Source: Aliivibrio_A kagoshimensis
Lineage (GTDB): Bacteria > Pseudomonadota > Gammaproteobacteria > Enterobacterales > Vibrionaceae
Length of the DNA stretch: 64,000 nucleotides
Reading direction: 5' to 3'
Assembly: GCF_050337105.1 (NCBI RefSeq)
Contig: NZ_JAKJSQ010000005.1
Span: forward strand, 140,111 to 204,110
Position numbers and translations under genes: made by a program. The notes below the pieces were generated by a model. The model saw nothing but the letters and a program-made list of their open reading frames with translations, was not told where the DNA came from and made no database searches. This document shows positions 27,972 to 36,922 of the stretch, one piece after another. Positions within the stretch are counted from its first letter, which is position 1, and each line of letters starts with the position of its first letter.

Positions 27972-28572
27972 ATGTCTGCCTATTTTCGATTAACAAATGC
28001 TGCTATTTTAGCGGCGGGAATGACCGTAACATTTTCATCATTTGCTGATCATCATCAACAAGAATTTATCCAACATCAAGCGCATCAACACGGTATCGTA
28101 GCCATTAATATTGCACAAGATGACCATGACTTATTGTTAGAAGTTACTGCGCCTGGCTCTGATGTTGTTGGCTTTGAGCATCCACCAGAGACGGAACAAC
28201 AGAAATCCCAACTAGAAACAGCGATTCGTATCTTAAAGCAGCCCGAAAGTGTCTTTATCCTCCCTAAGTCAGGGGCTTGTACCGTTGAACATGTTTCTGT
28301 CACGCATACACTAAACGAGCACCACTCTGACGAAGAACACGAAGAACATCATGATGAGCATGAACATACCGAACATGCCGAACATGCCGAACATGCCGAA
28401 CATGCCGAACATGCCGAACATGCCGAACATGCCGAACATGCCGAACATGCCGAACACTCAATGGTTTACTCTTTTCCCTAATAGCCAGAAAGCGGATGTC
28501 CATCTCTTAACTGACCATGGACAAGTCGCCACATCTCTGGATAAACAGCATTCACGCATTAACTTCGAATGA
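27972..28572 (+). pseudogene. zrgA: Broken zrgA (DUF2796 zinc-binding periplasmic protein)
   Basis: The N-terminal part (signal peptide to about residue 130) is a good DUF2796/ZrgA protein: ADHHQQEFIQHQAHQHG, DVVGFEHPPET, the SVFILPKSGACTVEHV region and then a histidine/glutamate-rich stretch. The frame then enters nine exact copies of the 9-base unit GAACATGCC (28371-28451, preceded by one variant copy GAACATACC), ends with HSMVYSFP and a TAA stop at 28481, giving 169 residues. The expected C-terminal portion (TLFPNSQKADVHLLTDHGQ) follows in the +1 frame until 28572. The middle segment between the His-rich part and that tail is also missing. The lesion could be a real deletion plus frameshift or a repeat-associated assembly error. 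Confidence 0.75.
28362..28451 (+). repeat. Tandem 9-base repeat coding Glu-His-Ala
   Basis: Ten units of GAACATRCC-type sequence in a row: one GAACATACC (28362-28370) and nine identical GAACATGCC (28371-28451). Coding frame gives (EHA)n, a metal-binding stretch. Exact copies make the array prone to slippage; the zrgA frame breaks just behind it. Confidence 0.95.
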
Positions 28573-28610
28573 TTGGACTAGGAGGTGGCAACACCTCCTA
28601 AATAGACACA

Positions 28611-29303
28611 ATGAACATAATCGAATTGAATGATCTTCGCTATCACTGGCCTAACAAAGTCCAGCCAACCATTGATATCCAGTGCTTTTCTGTTAAAAAA
28701 GGAGAGAAGCTCTTTATCAAGGGAGCCAGTGGTAGCGGTAAATCAACGCTACTCAGTCTGCTTGCCGGTATTATCACCCCCACATCGGGCCATATCCATA
28801 TTCTCTCCCAAGAGTTGAATAGCCTGACGAATACTCAAAAAGATCGATTTAGAGCAGACCACATTGGTTATATCTTTCAACAATTTAACCTGATTCCCTA
28901 TCTATCTGTGCTTCAAAATGTTCTTCTTCCTTGCCAGTTTTCATCGCGTCGAGCTAAGAATGTTGGCTCTGAACTGTTCACGGAAGCAAAAAGAGTATTA
29001 CAGCAACTTCAGCTGCCAATTGAATGCATTGATACTCCCGTCACTGAGTTAAGTATTGGACAACAACAGAGAGTCGCTGCAGCAAGAGCCTTAATAGGTC
29101 GCCCAGAAATCTTAATTGCAGATGAGCCTACCTCCGCACTGGATCACGACAATCGCACCGCGTTCATTCAACTGTTAATGAGTGAGTGTGAAGCCAGCGA
29201 TACCACGCTATTGTTTGTCAGCCATGACCCTAGCTTAGAGCCTCTATTTGATAGAAGTGTGCGTTTAGAGCAGATCAACTATCTTGCTGGAGAATCCGTA
29301 TGA
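28611..29303 (+). CDS. ABC transporter ATP-binding protein (LolD/MacB-like) of the zinc operon
   Basis: A 230-residue ABC ATPase: Walker A GASGSGKST, Q-loop GYIFQQFNLIPYLS, signature LSIGQQQRVAAARAL, Walker B ILIADEPTSALD and VSHDPSLEPLF. It belongs to the lipoprotein/macrolide exporter branch. It precedes a MacB/FtsX-type permease by overlapping ATG/TGA (ATGA-like, 4 bases), and together with zrgA and the DUF3299 gene matches the zrgABCDE set known from V. cholerae as a zinc-regulated transport system. Confidence 0.85.
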   Translation: MNIIELNDLRYHWPNKVQPTIDIQCFSVKKGEKLFIKGASGSGKSTLLSLLAGIITPTSGHIHILSQELNSLTNTQKDRFRADHIGYIFQQFNLIPYLSVLQNVLLPCQFSSRRAKNVGSELFTEAKRVLQQLQLPIECIDTPVTELSIGQQQRVAAARALIGRPEILIADEPTSALDHDNRTAFIQLLMSECEASDTTLLFVSHDPSLEPLFDRSVRLEQINYLAGESV

Positions 29304-30559
29304 CCACTATGCTAAAGCTCGCTTGGCAGAGCCTAACCAACCGAAAAACCACGGCGATTCTGACCATAGTGACCGTTGCTATCTCAGTCCTCTTATTATT
29401 AGGGGTAGAGCGCATTCGAACTCAAACTAAAGAGAGTTTTGCTAATACCATCTCTAACACCGACCTCATTGTTGGAGCCCGTTCAGGTCAAATCAATCTG
29501 CTGCTCTATTCCGTATTTCGAATTGGAAATGCCACCAATAATATTGATTGGCAAAGCTACCAAGCGATCTCGAAAAATCCGGCGGTAAAATGGGCGATAC
29601 CTATCTCGCTAGGAGATTCTCATCAAGGCTTTAGAGTGATGGGTACCAATCAAGACTATTTCCGCTTTTACCAGTACGGTAAAAAACAACCATTAACCTT
29701 TAAACAAGGTAATGAATTTACACAGACATTTGAAGCTGTTGTTGGCGCAGATGTGGCAAAAACCTTAGGTTATGAACTGGGGTCAGAGGTGATCATTGCC
29801 CACGGTATTAGCGATCAATCCTTTAATAGGCACAAAAACTTACCTTTTAACATCGTAGGAATACTGAATCCAACAGGCACACCGGTTGATAAAACCGTTC
29901 ATGTCAGTCTCGAGGCCATTGAGGCGATTCATGTTGGATGGGAGTCAGGCGCACACCTTGGAGCCTCTCCTTCTCAAGAGCAGCTGAGTCAGCAATCTTT
30001 GGCTCCTAAGCAGATAACCGCCTTCATGTTAGGACTCAAATCCAAAATTCAAACCTTCGCCCTTCAGCGTCAAATCAACACTTACCCTAACGAGCCACTT
30101 AGTGCCATTATGCCGGGTATTGCGCTTCACGAGTTGTGGTCAATGATGTCAATTGCTGAACAAGCACTGCTTGCCGTTTCTGCCTTTGTGGTGATAGCGG
30201 GACTATTAGGTATGTTAAGCAGTTTGTTGACCAGCTTACAAGAGCGGCGACGGGAGATGGCGATACTGCGCGCTATGGGGGCGCAACCAAAACATATCTT
30301 CTCGCTGCTGATCAGTGAAGCTTTTGTCTTAACCGCACTAGGTATCACGTTAGGTGTCATTGCGCTGTATCTACTGCTGGCGATAATCAAACCCATCAGC
30401 CATAGCTACTTCGGCATCAACATTGAATTGACCCTGCTAACCTCATACGAGCTAACGTTAACCGCAGTGGTGCTCGCAGCAGGAACACTCATTGGCTTTA
30501 TTCCCGCATTTAGAGCTTACCGACACTCACTCTCAGATGGCATGACCATACGAATATAA
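29300..30559 (+). CDS. ABC transporter permease (FtsX/MacB-like) of the zinc operon
   Basis: A 419-residue permease with an N-terminal membrane helix near residues 17-34, a long periplasmic MacB_PCD domain and three more helices (about 290-312, 340-365, 385-408). The conserved SLQERRREMAILRAMGAQP loop near residue 320 contacts the ATPase. Start overlaps the ATPase gene stop by four bases. Probable membrane part of the zinc-linked exporter/importer. Confidence 0.85.
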   Translation: MTTMLKLAWQSLTNRKTTAILTIVTVAISVLLLLGVERIRTQTKESFANTISNTDLIVGARSGQINLLLYSVFRIGNATNNIDWQSYQAISKNPAVKWAIPISLGDSHQGFRVMGTNQDYFRFYQYGKKQPLTFKQGNEFTQTFEAVVGADVAKTLGYELGSEVIIAHGISDQSFNRHKNLPFNIVGILNPTGTPVDKTVHVSLEAIEAIHVGWESGAHLGASPSQEQLSQQSLAPKQITAFMLGLKSKIQTFALQRQINTYPNEPLSAIMPGIALHELWSMMSIAEQALLAVSAFVVIAGLLGMLSSLLTSLQERRREMAILRAMGAQPKHIFSLLISEAFVLTALGITLGVIALYLLLAIIKPISHSYFGINIELTLLTSYELTLTAVVLAAGTLIGFIPAFRAYRHSLSDGMTIRI

Positions 30560-30572
30560 CAGGAGAAAACCG

Positions 30573-31055
30573 ATGAAAAGATTACTACTGATACTCTGTG
30601 CACTTTTACCCTTAAACGGGATGGCCAATGACGTTTTGACTTTAGATTGGATTGATCTGATCCCTGAAAGTGAGAAGCAGCACTTTGATCCTCAAGGTAT
30701 GCCAACGATCAACCATAATGGTGATGCATTACCGCAATCAAAAATAGGTCAAGTGAGAGAGGAGTTAAACGGAAGCATGGTGAAAATACCAGGCTTTGTT
30801 ATCCCTTTAGAGGGAGACTCTGATGTCATCACCGAATTTCTGCTTGTACCTTATTTTGGCGCTTGCATCCATGTTCCGCCACCACCACCGAATCAGATCA
30901 TCTACGTGAAATTTAAGGAAGGTGCACCTGTACAGCAACTGTGGGATGTCGTTTATATCGTAGGGACATTAACCACGCAATCTATTGACCATGAGTTGGC
31001 TCAAACGGGTTATCTGCTGCAAGGAGTAAAAATTGAAGAGTATGATGACGAATAA
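30573..31055 (+). CDS. DUF3299 periplasmic protein of the zinc operon
   Basis: A 160-residue secreted protein: signal peptide KRLLLILCALLPLNGMA, then the DUF3299 core with VKIPGFVIPLEGD, FLLVPYFGACIHVPPPPPNQ and the late VVYIVGTLTT. The cysteine and histidine in GACIHVPPPPPNQ are the family hallmark and could bind metal. Thirteen bases after the permease, last gene of the zinc operon. Confidence 0.85.
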   Translation: MKRLLLILCALLPLNGMANDVLTLDWIDLIPESEKQHFDPQGMPTINHNGDALPQSKIGQVREELNGSMVKIPGFVIPLEGDSDVITEFLLVPYFGACIHVPPPPPNQIIYVKFKEGAPVQQLWDVVYIVGTLTTQSIDHELAQTGYLLQGVKIEEYDDE

Positions 31056-31359
31056 CCATCACAAAAGATTAACAAACGAAACATAAAGAGGAAAACGGCA
31101 GATTAAGCGATGAATTCAGACAAATACACTAATACAAATAGGTATCCAAATAACAAACTTGTAAGCATTAAATACTTTCTAACTTTATTGTCTACAGGCA
31201 TTTTCATAGATCCTCCTCCAACTGGGTATAAGTTAACAAATTGTTATGAGTTTGAATAGTGAATTTTGATTGAAACGCTAAAATTGTGCCATTATTCGCA
31301 GACAACCTCTGCAAAAAATGCATTAATGTCCTTTTTTCTCCCATAGGTTGAGGTCTGAA
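31056..31359. other. AT-rich spacer before the TIGR03899 gene
   Basis: About 300 bases without a credible gene. It should hold the end of the zinc operon and the promoter of the downstream gene; no clear terminator hairpin or operator could be recognised. Confidence 0.4.
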
Positions 31360-32265
31360 ATGTCGGTTCCAGAAACACCCGTCGTGATCGATCAAGATCC
31401 CTCTTCAGAGAAGAAGGGCAAAACAAACGGCAAAAAAGATAACTACGTCGTTAGTAGTGATCGTCGAATTCGTGATATTGCGAGTCATCACGGAATCAAT
31501 GCTAAGCTCTCTAAACCAGATGCAGAGAGCTCTCTATTAAAACGATCTTTGCTTCGTGATAAAAAACTGCGAGAGCAACGTCAAAAGAATTTAGAGACGA
31601 TCATTCGTTACAGCCACGATGTTTGCCAAGACGAAACGGCTGGAGATCCTGACCAAGATTGGTTATACCGATTTTTTGATATGGCACAGGATATCCATGA
31701 CAGTTCGATGCAAAAGTTGTGGAGTCAGGTACTAAAACAAGAGGTGGTAACTCCTGGTTCTACCTCTTTAAAAGCTCTGAAAGTTCTTAAGGACATGACA
31801 CAGAGAGAGGCGCATACCTTTCAACGTGCAGCGTCGTTAGCTTGCAGCTTTGGTCAAGACAATAGCAAAAAATTATTGATGGGCTACAAGTGTTCAGGGA
31901 AACTGACAACCCTGTACAAAACCGACGGACCGCATCTCATTCCGTTAGGCAATTTCAAACTGCCCTATTCAAGCCTACTGCTATTGATTGAGTTGGGGTT
32001 ACTGCTAGGTACTGAGCTTGAGTCTGGTGAGATAGATACAGAAGTCTCTCTTCCTCTGGCCTATCAAGGAAAACACTTAACGCTACAGCCCACTCAAAAA
32101 GGGGCTCGGCTGATCTATTATCGCTTTAGCCCAACGGGAGCTGAGCTATGTAAATTACTCGGCAACAAACCGAATAACAGTTACTACGATCAGATATCAG
32201 CGCTATTAAGCCAACGCTTTATTGTGCAAAGTGATGCCAACTCAAGTATCCATCACACCGTATAA
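31360..32265 (+). CDS. TIGR03899 family protein
   Basis: A 301-residue cytoplasmic protein of a Vibrionaceae-typical family (TIGR03899/DUF2806-like) of unknown function. It has a basic lysine-rich start, a DWLYRFFDMAQDIHDSSMQKLWSQVL segment near residue 100 and a C-terminal half like a small winged domain (PTQKGARLIYYRF). ATG 31360 is preferred as it has TTGAGG ahead. It stands alone between the zinc operon and the convergent cysQ. Confidence 0.75.
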   Translation: MSVPETPVVIDQDPSSEKKGKTNGKKDNYVVSSDRRIRDIASHHGINAKLSKPDAESSLLKRSLLRDKKLREQRQKNLETIIRYSHDVCQDETAGDPDQDWLYRFFDMAQDIHDSSMQKLWSQVLKQEVVTPGSTSLKALKVLKDMTQREAHTFQRAASLACSFGQDNSKKLLMGYKCSGKLTTLYKTDGPHLIPLGNFKLPYSSLLLLIELGLLLGTELESGEIDTEVSLPLAYQGKHLTLQPTQKGARLIYYRFSPTGAELCKLLGNKPNNSYYDQISALLSQRFIVQSDANSSIHHTV

Positions 32266-32290
32266 AAAACCTCCTATAAGGAGGTTTTTT
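32264..32290 (+). terminator. Bidirectional terminator
   Basis: Hairpin AAAAAACCTCC/GGAGGTTTTTT with five-base loop, between two convergent genes. Confidence 0.85.
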
Positions 32291-32309
32291 ATTGGTTCTT
32301 AACGACCTG

Positions 32310-33050
32310 CTATACCGATACTAAGAAGTGGTCATTAAGCAGGTCTTCACGGTGATAACTGAGCTCGGAGCCATCTAGTTTGGTCACAGTCGCTCCTGCA
32401 CTTTCAGCGACACACTGGCCAGCAGCGGTATCCCACATCATAGTTGGACCTAAGCGTGGATAGTATTGAGCACGTCCCTCTGCCACTAAGCAGAATTTCA
32501 GTGATGAACCAACCGAGGTCATCTTATGTTCCCCTAACGCCGCTAAATACGCCGCCATATCAGGACTTGGATGAGAGCGGCTGCCTACTACCGTAGGTAC
32601 GGTTGCAGGGCGAACCTGAATCTTCTCTTGACCTGACTTCGCAACAACCCAAGCCGATTTACCATTTGCTAACCAGCTTTTCTCTAAAGCGGGAGCATGA
32701 ACCACAGACAGCACCGGTTTGCCTTCATCAATCAGAGCAATATTGACGGTAAACTCGCCATTTCGACGAAGGTACTCTTTGGTTCCATCCAGAGGATCGA
32801 CTAACCAAAATTTACCCCAATGTTGTCTCTCTTGCCAATCCGTATGTGCTGACTCTTCTGACAAAATAGGAATATCAGGCGTTAGAGCTTCAAGTTGGCT
32901 AATGATCACAGCGTTAGCAGCTAAGTCTGCTTCAGTGACTGGACTGTGATCCGGTTTCTCTTGAACGTTTACATCAGAATGATACCTATCCATGATTGCC
33001 TTACCAGCTTCAAGTGCAATCTCATGAATTGAAGTTAACAATGCGTCCAT
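32310..33050 (-). CDS. cysQ: 3'(2'),5'-bisphosphate nucleotidase CysQ
   Basis: Removes 3'-phosphoadenosine 5'-phosphate (PAP), the by-product of sulfate reduction and an inhibitor of exoribonucleases. The 246-residue protein has the inositol monophosphatase motifs: SEES near residue 62, VDPLDGTKEYL near residue 85 and WDTAAGQCVAESAGA near residue 205. It lies 43 bases after cysC, on the same strand, and may share its transcript. Confidence 0.93.
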   Translation of the reverse strand: MDALLTSIHEIALEAGKAIMDRYHSDVNVQEKPDHSPVTEADLAANAVIISQLEALTPDIPILSEESAHTDWQERQHWGKFWLVDPLDGTKEYLRRNGEFTVNIALIDEGKPVLSVVHAPALEKSWLANGKSAWVVAKSGQEKIQVRPATVPTVVGSRSHPSPDMAAYLAALGEHKMTSVGSSLKFCLVAEGRAQYYPRLGPTMMWDTAAGQCVAESAGATVTKLDGSELSYHREDLLNDHFLVSV

Positions 33051-33092
33051 TCTTGTTCCTTACGTCAAAGTGATCGATTAAATCATCAGATA

Positions 33093-33713
33093 TTAAGCAA
33101 TAATCTGATGCTGCTTAAGAGCATCTAAACACTGCTGAACCAATTGTTCAATAGTAAACTCCCCAGCGTGTAAATTAAGCTCTGGATTTTCAGGAAGCTC
33201 ATACTCAGAATCGATACCCGTAAAGTTAGGGATCTCGCCTGCTCTGGCTTTTTTATACAGACCTTTTGGATCGCGACTCTCGCACACTTCAAGGGGAGTA
33301 TTAACAAAAACCTCAATGAACTCCCCCTCGGGCAATAAAGAGCGAACCAACTCCCTCTCTGCTCGGTGAGGTGAAATAAACGCACTTAAGACAATTAAGC
33401 CAGCATCTGCCATCAATTTTGATAACTCACCAATTCGACGGATATTCTCTCGGCGATCTTGAGTCGAAAAGCCAAGATCTTGACATAACCCATGACGAAC
33501 ATTATCACCATCAAGCAGGTAAGTATGATAACCACGATCGACTAATGCACTCTCTAGTGCCCCCGCAACGGTCGATTTTCCTGAGCCTGAAAGCCCAGTA
33601 AACCACAAAACAGCAGGCCGCTGTTTTTTTAAACCAGCACGGATGGATTTATCCACTTGATGCTGATGCCAAATCACATTTTCATCTCGATCTGATGTTA
33701 TCTTGTTTGTCAT
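33093..33713 (-). CDS. cysC: Adenylyl-sulfate kinase CysC
   Basis: Phosphorylates APS to PAPS. The 206-residue protein has P-loop FTGLSGSGKSTVAGA near residue 31, LDGDNVRHGL, RRIGELSKLMADAG and CESRDPKGLYKKARAG. The start is ATG 33713; the longer frame would need TTG at 33737. Last gene of the cysG-D-N-permease-C operon. Confidence 0.95.
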   Translation of the reverse strand: MTNKITSDRDENVIWHQHQVDKSIRAGLKKQRPAVLWFTGLSGSGKSTVAGALESALVDRGYHTYLLDGDNVRHGLCQDLGFSTQDRRENIRRIGELSKLMADAGLIVLSAFISPHRAERELVRSLLPEGEFIEVFVNTPLEVCESRDPKGLYKKARAGEIPNFTGIDSEYELPENPELNLHAGEFTIEQLVQQCLDALKQHQIIA

Positions 33714-33746
33714 AATTGAACCTAGGTTGATGCTCAAACAGCACCT

Positions 33747-35474
33747 TTAAAATGGGAAAAAATAGGGAATTAAGGTTAATACCAATAGAGAATAAACCAG
33801 TGACATTGGCAAGCCTATGCACAAATAATCTTTTAATTTGTAATTACCAACACTGTAAACCAGCAGGTTGGTTTGATACCCATATGGGGAGATAAAACTC
33901 GCACTCGCACCAAATAGAACCGCCATAATAAACGGCATCGGATCAACGCCATATCCCAAAGAAATACTATAAGCAATGGGAAATGAGAGTGCCGCGGCAG
34001 CATTATTGGTCACCAACTCTGTCAATACTAAGGTCAGCAGATACACCGCGACCAGTGCACCAAATACCCCCCAACCATTAAACGCATCAATAAAAAGTTG
34101 GCCCACTTTTAATGACAAGCCAGTAGAGAGCATCAACTGAGCAACCGATAATGCCGAGCCAACAATCACCACAATATCAATGGGAAAACGCCGTCTTAAT
34201 TCAGACATGGTGACAATACCAAACGCCAACAGCAGTAACATATAAACGGATAGCCCTTTAATGATCGGTAGCACATCTAACAGGGCCAATAGGATCACGG
34301 AAGCAAAACCCGCCAACACTAAACCGCTCTTTTGGCTGTCCAATTTGGCGCTAGAATCAAGATCGTTAACCAGTACAAATTCTCTGGACAGCTTTTGTTT
34401 GTTGGCTTCAAAGGTTTTTCCTGGTACCAGAACTAAGGTATCACCCGCTAACAGTTCGATATTACCAAGCCCACCTTCTAAACGTTCGTGCCCGCGACGA
34501 ATCGCGACCACAACCGCATCAAAACGCTCACGAAACTGTGCAGATTTAATGGTTTGTCCCCGAATACTACCAGAGTGACTGACCACCACTTCTAATAAGT
34601 TTTGTCCATTTAAGTGGCGCTGACCAAACAGATTTAATCCATTGATCTCTTGCAACGTTGCAACACTTTCAACATCACCACAAAACAACAGTCGGTCTCC
34701 GGCTTCTAATACGGTATCAGGTTCAACCGGAGCCATGGTTTGACCGTTTCGAATGATCTCAGCCAGAAACAGTCGACGCAGTGCCCGTAATTTGTTTTCA
34801 GCGATCGATTTACCAACCAAAGCTGACCCCATTTCCACTCTTGCTTCTAAGAAATAGGGCAGATCATCTTGAGAACTGTCGTCATAATTAGGCAACAGGT
34901 AGCTCATCGGAATTAGCAGCACTAAACCACCAGCTAACACCGCTAAACCAATCAGGGTTGGAGTGAAAAAGCCTAGACTCGGCAACCCAGCATCAACCAC
35001 AAAGCTATTGATGATCAAGTTGGTTGATGTGCCGATTAAGGTTAAAGTGCCGCCTAAAATGGCGGCATAGGAGAGTGGGATAAGTAATTTAGATGGGGCG
35101 TGTCGTTGATTGCGCTTTATCGCACCAATCAAGGCCACGACCACCGCTGTATTGTTGGTAAACGAGGAGAGCAGTGCAGTAGATAGGCCAAGTTTGGTAA
35201 TAACTAGCCCTAAACTGCCTTCTGAAATTTGACGACCGACCCAGCTGATCAATCGTGTTTTTTCCAATGCGCAGGAGGCAAGGATCAACAACACTAGTGT
35301 TAACAGTGACGAGTTAGTGAAGTTTTTTGCAACCCCTTCTAGCTCGATGAAACCGAAAATAAATGCAACAAATGCCGCCCCTGCAAATATAAAACTCGGT
35401 TTCAAGCGACTCACGATAAGCAGAGTCACAATCACCATCAATAGAACGAGAACGAATCCTTGATCCCACGACAT
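33747..35474 (-). CDS. SLC13/DASS-type permease with two TrkA-C domains, candidate sulfate transporter
   Basis: A 575-residue inner-membrane protein with about eleven membrane segments, interrupted around residues 205-375 by two TrkA-C (RCK_C) ligand domains (MAPVEPDTVLEAGDRLLFCGDVES; ELLAGDTLVLVPG). The transporter halves carry the paired family motifs SSFTNNTAVVVALIG and TELVTNNAAAALSFP. It lies between cysN and cysC in a sulfate-assimilation operon, with the cysN stop only five bases from its start, so sulfate or another sulfur anion is the likely substrate; the enzyme set alone does not prove it. Confidence 0.85.
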   Translation of the reverse strand: MSWDQGFVLVLLMVIVTLLIVSRLKPSFIFAGAAFVAFIFGFIELEGVAKNFTNSSLLTLVLLILASCALEKTRLISWVGRQISEGSLGLVITKLGLSTALLSSFTNNTAVVVALIGAIKRNQRHAPSKLLIPLSYAAILGGTLTLIGTSTNLIINSFVVDAGLPSLGFFTPTLIGLAVLAGGLVLLIPMSYLLPNYDDSSQDDLPYFLEARVEMGSALVGKSIAENKLRALRRLFLAEIIRNGQTMAPVEPDTVLEAGDRLLFCGDVESVATLQEINGLNLFGQRHLNGQNLLEVVVSHSGSIRGQTIKSAQFRERFDAVVVAIRRGHERLEGGLGNIELLAGDTLVLVPGKTFEANKQKLSREFVLVNDLDSSAKLDSQKSGLVLAGFASVILLALLDVLPIIKGLSVYMLLLLAFGIVTMSELRRRFPIDIVVIVGSALSVAQLMLSTGLSLKVGQLFIDAFNGWGVFGALVAVYLLTLVLTELVTNNAAAALSFPIAYSISLGYGVDPMPFIMAVLFGASASFISPYGYQTNLLVYSVGNYKLKDYLCIGLPMSLVYSLLVLTLIPYFFPF

Positions 35475-35478
35475 TGAC

Positions 35479-36912
35479 TTACCCTAATAATTTACTGATA
35501 TCTTTGGCATCCCAGTGTGGGAAGTGCTTACGAACCAACGCATTAAACTCAACTTCAAAGGCACTAATATCGCCAATGACAGGTTGCGCACTTTCTGCCA
35601 ATACCTCACTGATCATGCCGGCACCCACCGTCACATTCGTTAGGCGATCAATAATAATAAAGCCACCAGTATCGGCGCAATTCGCATAACGGTCAACCGC
35701 CACGGCTTCTGTCAGAGAGACCTCACACAATCCAATGCCATTTAAAGGCAAACTTTGAGCATCGAAGGTATTAAGGTTATTAATATCAATCTGATGTTTC
35801 ACCGCATCAATTTGACCAACGGTCTTTTTACCCGCGACTTTTATGTCATATTGACGGCCTGGTTGCAGATCTTTCTCTGTCATCCAAACAATATCCGCTA
35901 AGAAGCGATTACTTGGGGTTAATGTTGAGTCTAAACCAACCAGAAGATCGCCACGGCTGATGTCAATTTCATCTTCTAAGGTGATGGTGATCGCCAACCC
36001 TGCTTGAGCTTGTTGTAACTCCCCATCAAAGGTAACAATAGAGGCCACTTTCGAGGTTTTTCCAGATGGCAGTGCTTTTATTGCATCACCGATCTTCACC
36101 GTTCCCGAAGATAAGGTGCCAGCAAAACCACGAAAATCTAAATTTGGACGATTAACATATTGCACAGGGAATCGAAAATCGCCCTGCGTTTTATCCTGAT
36201 GTACATCCACCTCTTCCAAGATTGACAGTAATGGCTGACCAGTGAACCATGACAGTTTCTCGCTGTTATTAACCACGTTATCACCTTCAAGTGCTGACAG
36301 TGGAAGCAGTTCAATGTTCAAATTCGGGTTATTCAGTTTGGCTGAGAAGGCCAGGTACTGCTCGCAGATTTCATCAAATCGTTGTTGCGAATAATCGACC
36401 AGATCCATCTTATTAACCGCCACAACAAAGTGACGAATACCCAACAGACTCGCAATATAAGAGTGACGACGGGTTTGATCCAATACCCCTTTACGCGCAT
36501 CAATCAAAATCACCGCCACATCACAAGTCGAAGCACCTGTCGCCATGTTTCGTGTGTACTGCTCATGCCCCGGAGTATCGGCAATAATAAACTTACGTTT
36601 CTGTGTTGAAAAATAACGGTAAGCCACATCAATCGTAATGCCCTGCTCTCTTTCCGCTTGTAACCCATCAACTAATAACGCTAAATCAGGTCGATCACCC
36701 GTGGTGCCTACTCGCTGACTGTCAGAATGTACCGCCGCCAATTGGTCGGCATAAATCTGCTTTGAGTCATGCAGTAGGCGTCCTATTAGTGTACTTTTTC
36801 CATCATCAACAGAGCCGCAGGTTAAAAACCTCAGCATAGATTTATGTTGATGTTGCTGCAGGTACTTCTCAATACCAAGCTCTGCCAGCTGCAGTTCTAC
36901 TTCGCTGTTCAT
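35479..36912 (-). CDS. cysN: Sulfate adenylyltransferase subunit 1 CysN
   Basis: GTPase subunit of ATP sulfurylase; GTP hydrolysis drives APS formation by CysD. The 477-residue protein is EF-Tu-like: P-loop GSVDDGKSTLIGRL near residue 33, DTPGHEQYTRNMATGAS near residue 111, VNKMDLVDY near residue 166 and two beta-barrel domains. Ten bases after cysD. It is not fused to CysC; the separate gene is present downstream. Confidence 0.95.
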   Translation of the reverse strand: MNSEVELQLAELGIEKYLQQHQHKSMLRFLTCGSVDDGKSTLIGRLLHDSKQIYADQLAAVHSDSQRVGTTGDRPDLALLVDGLQAEREQGITIDVAYRYFSTQKRKFIIADTPGHEQYTRNMATGASTCDVAVILIDARKGVLDQTRRHSYIASLLGIRHFVVAVNKMDLVDYSQQRFDEICEQYLAFSAKLNNPNLNIELLPLSALEGDNVVNNSEKLSWFTGQPLLSILEEVDVHQDKTQGDFRFPVQYVNRPNLDFRGFAGTLSSGTVKIGDAIKALPSGKTSKVASIVTFDGELQQAQAGLAITITLEDEIDISRGDLLVGLDSTLTPSNRFLADIVWMTEKDLQPGRQYDIKVAGKKTVGQIDAVKHQIDINNLNTFDAQSLPLNGIGLCEVSLTEAVAVDRYANCADTGGFIIIDRLTNVTVGAGMISEVLAESAQPVIGDISAFEVEFNALVRKHFPHWDAKDISKLLG

Positions 36913-36922
36913 TGTTCTCTCC

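Noticed and set aside
28362..28451. CRISPR-like array
   Set aside because: Tandem 9-base units without spacers, coding Glu-His-Ala; not CRISPR.
28300..28503. Antisense His/Arg/Val repeat frame
   Set aside because: It is the complement of the GAACATGCC repeat, with no start signals.
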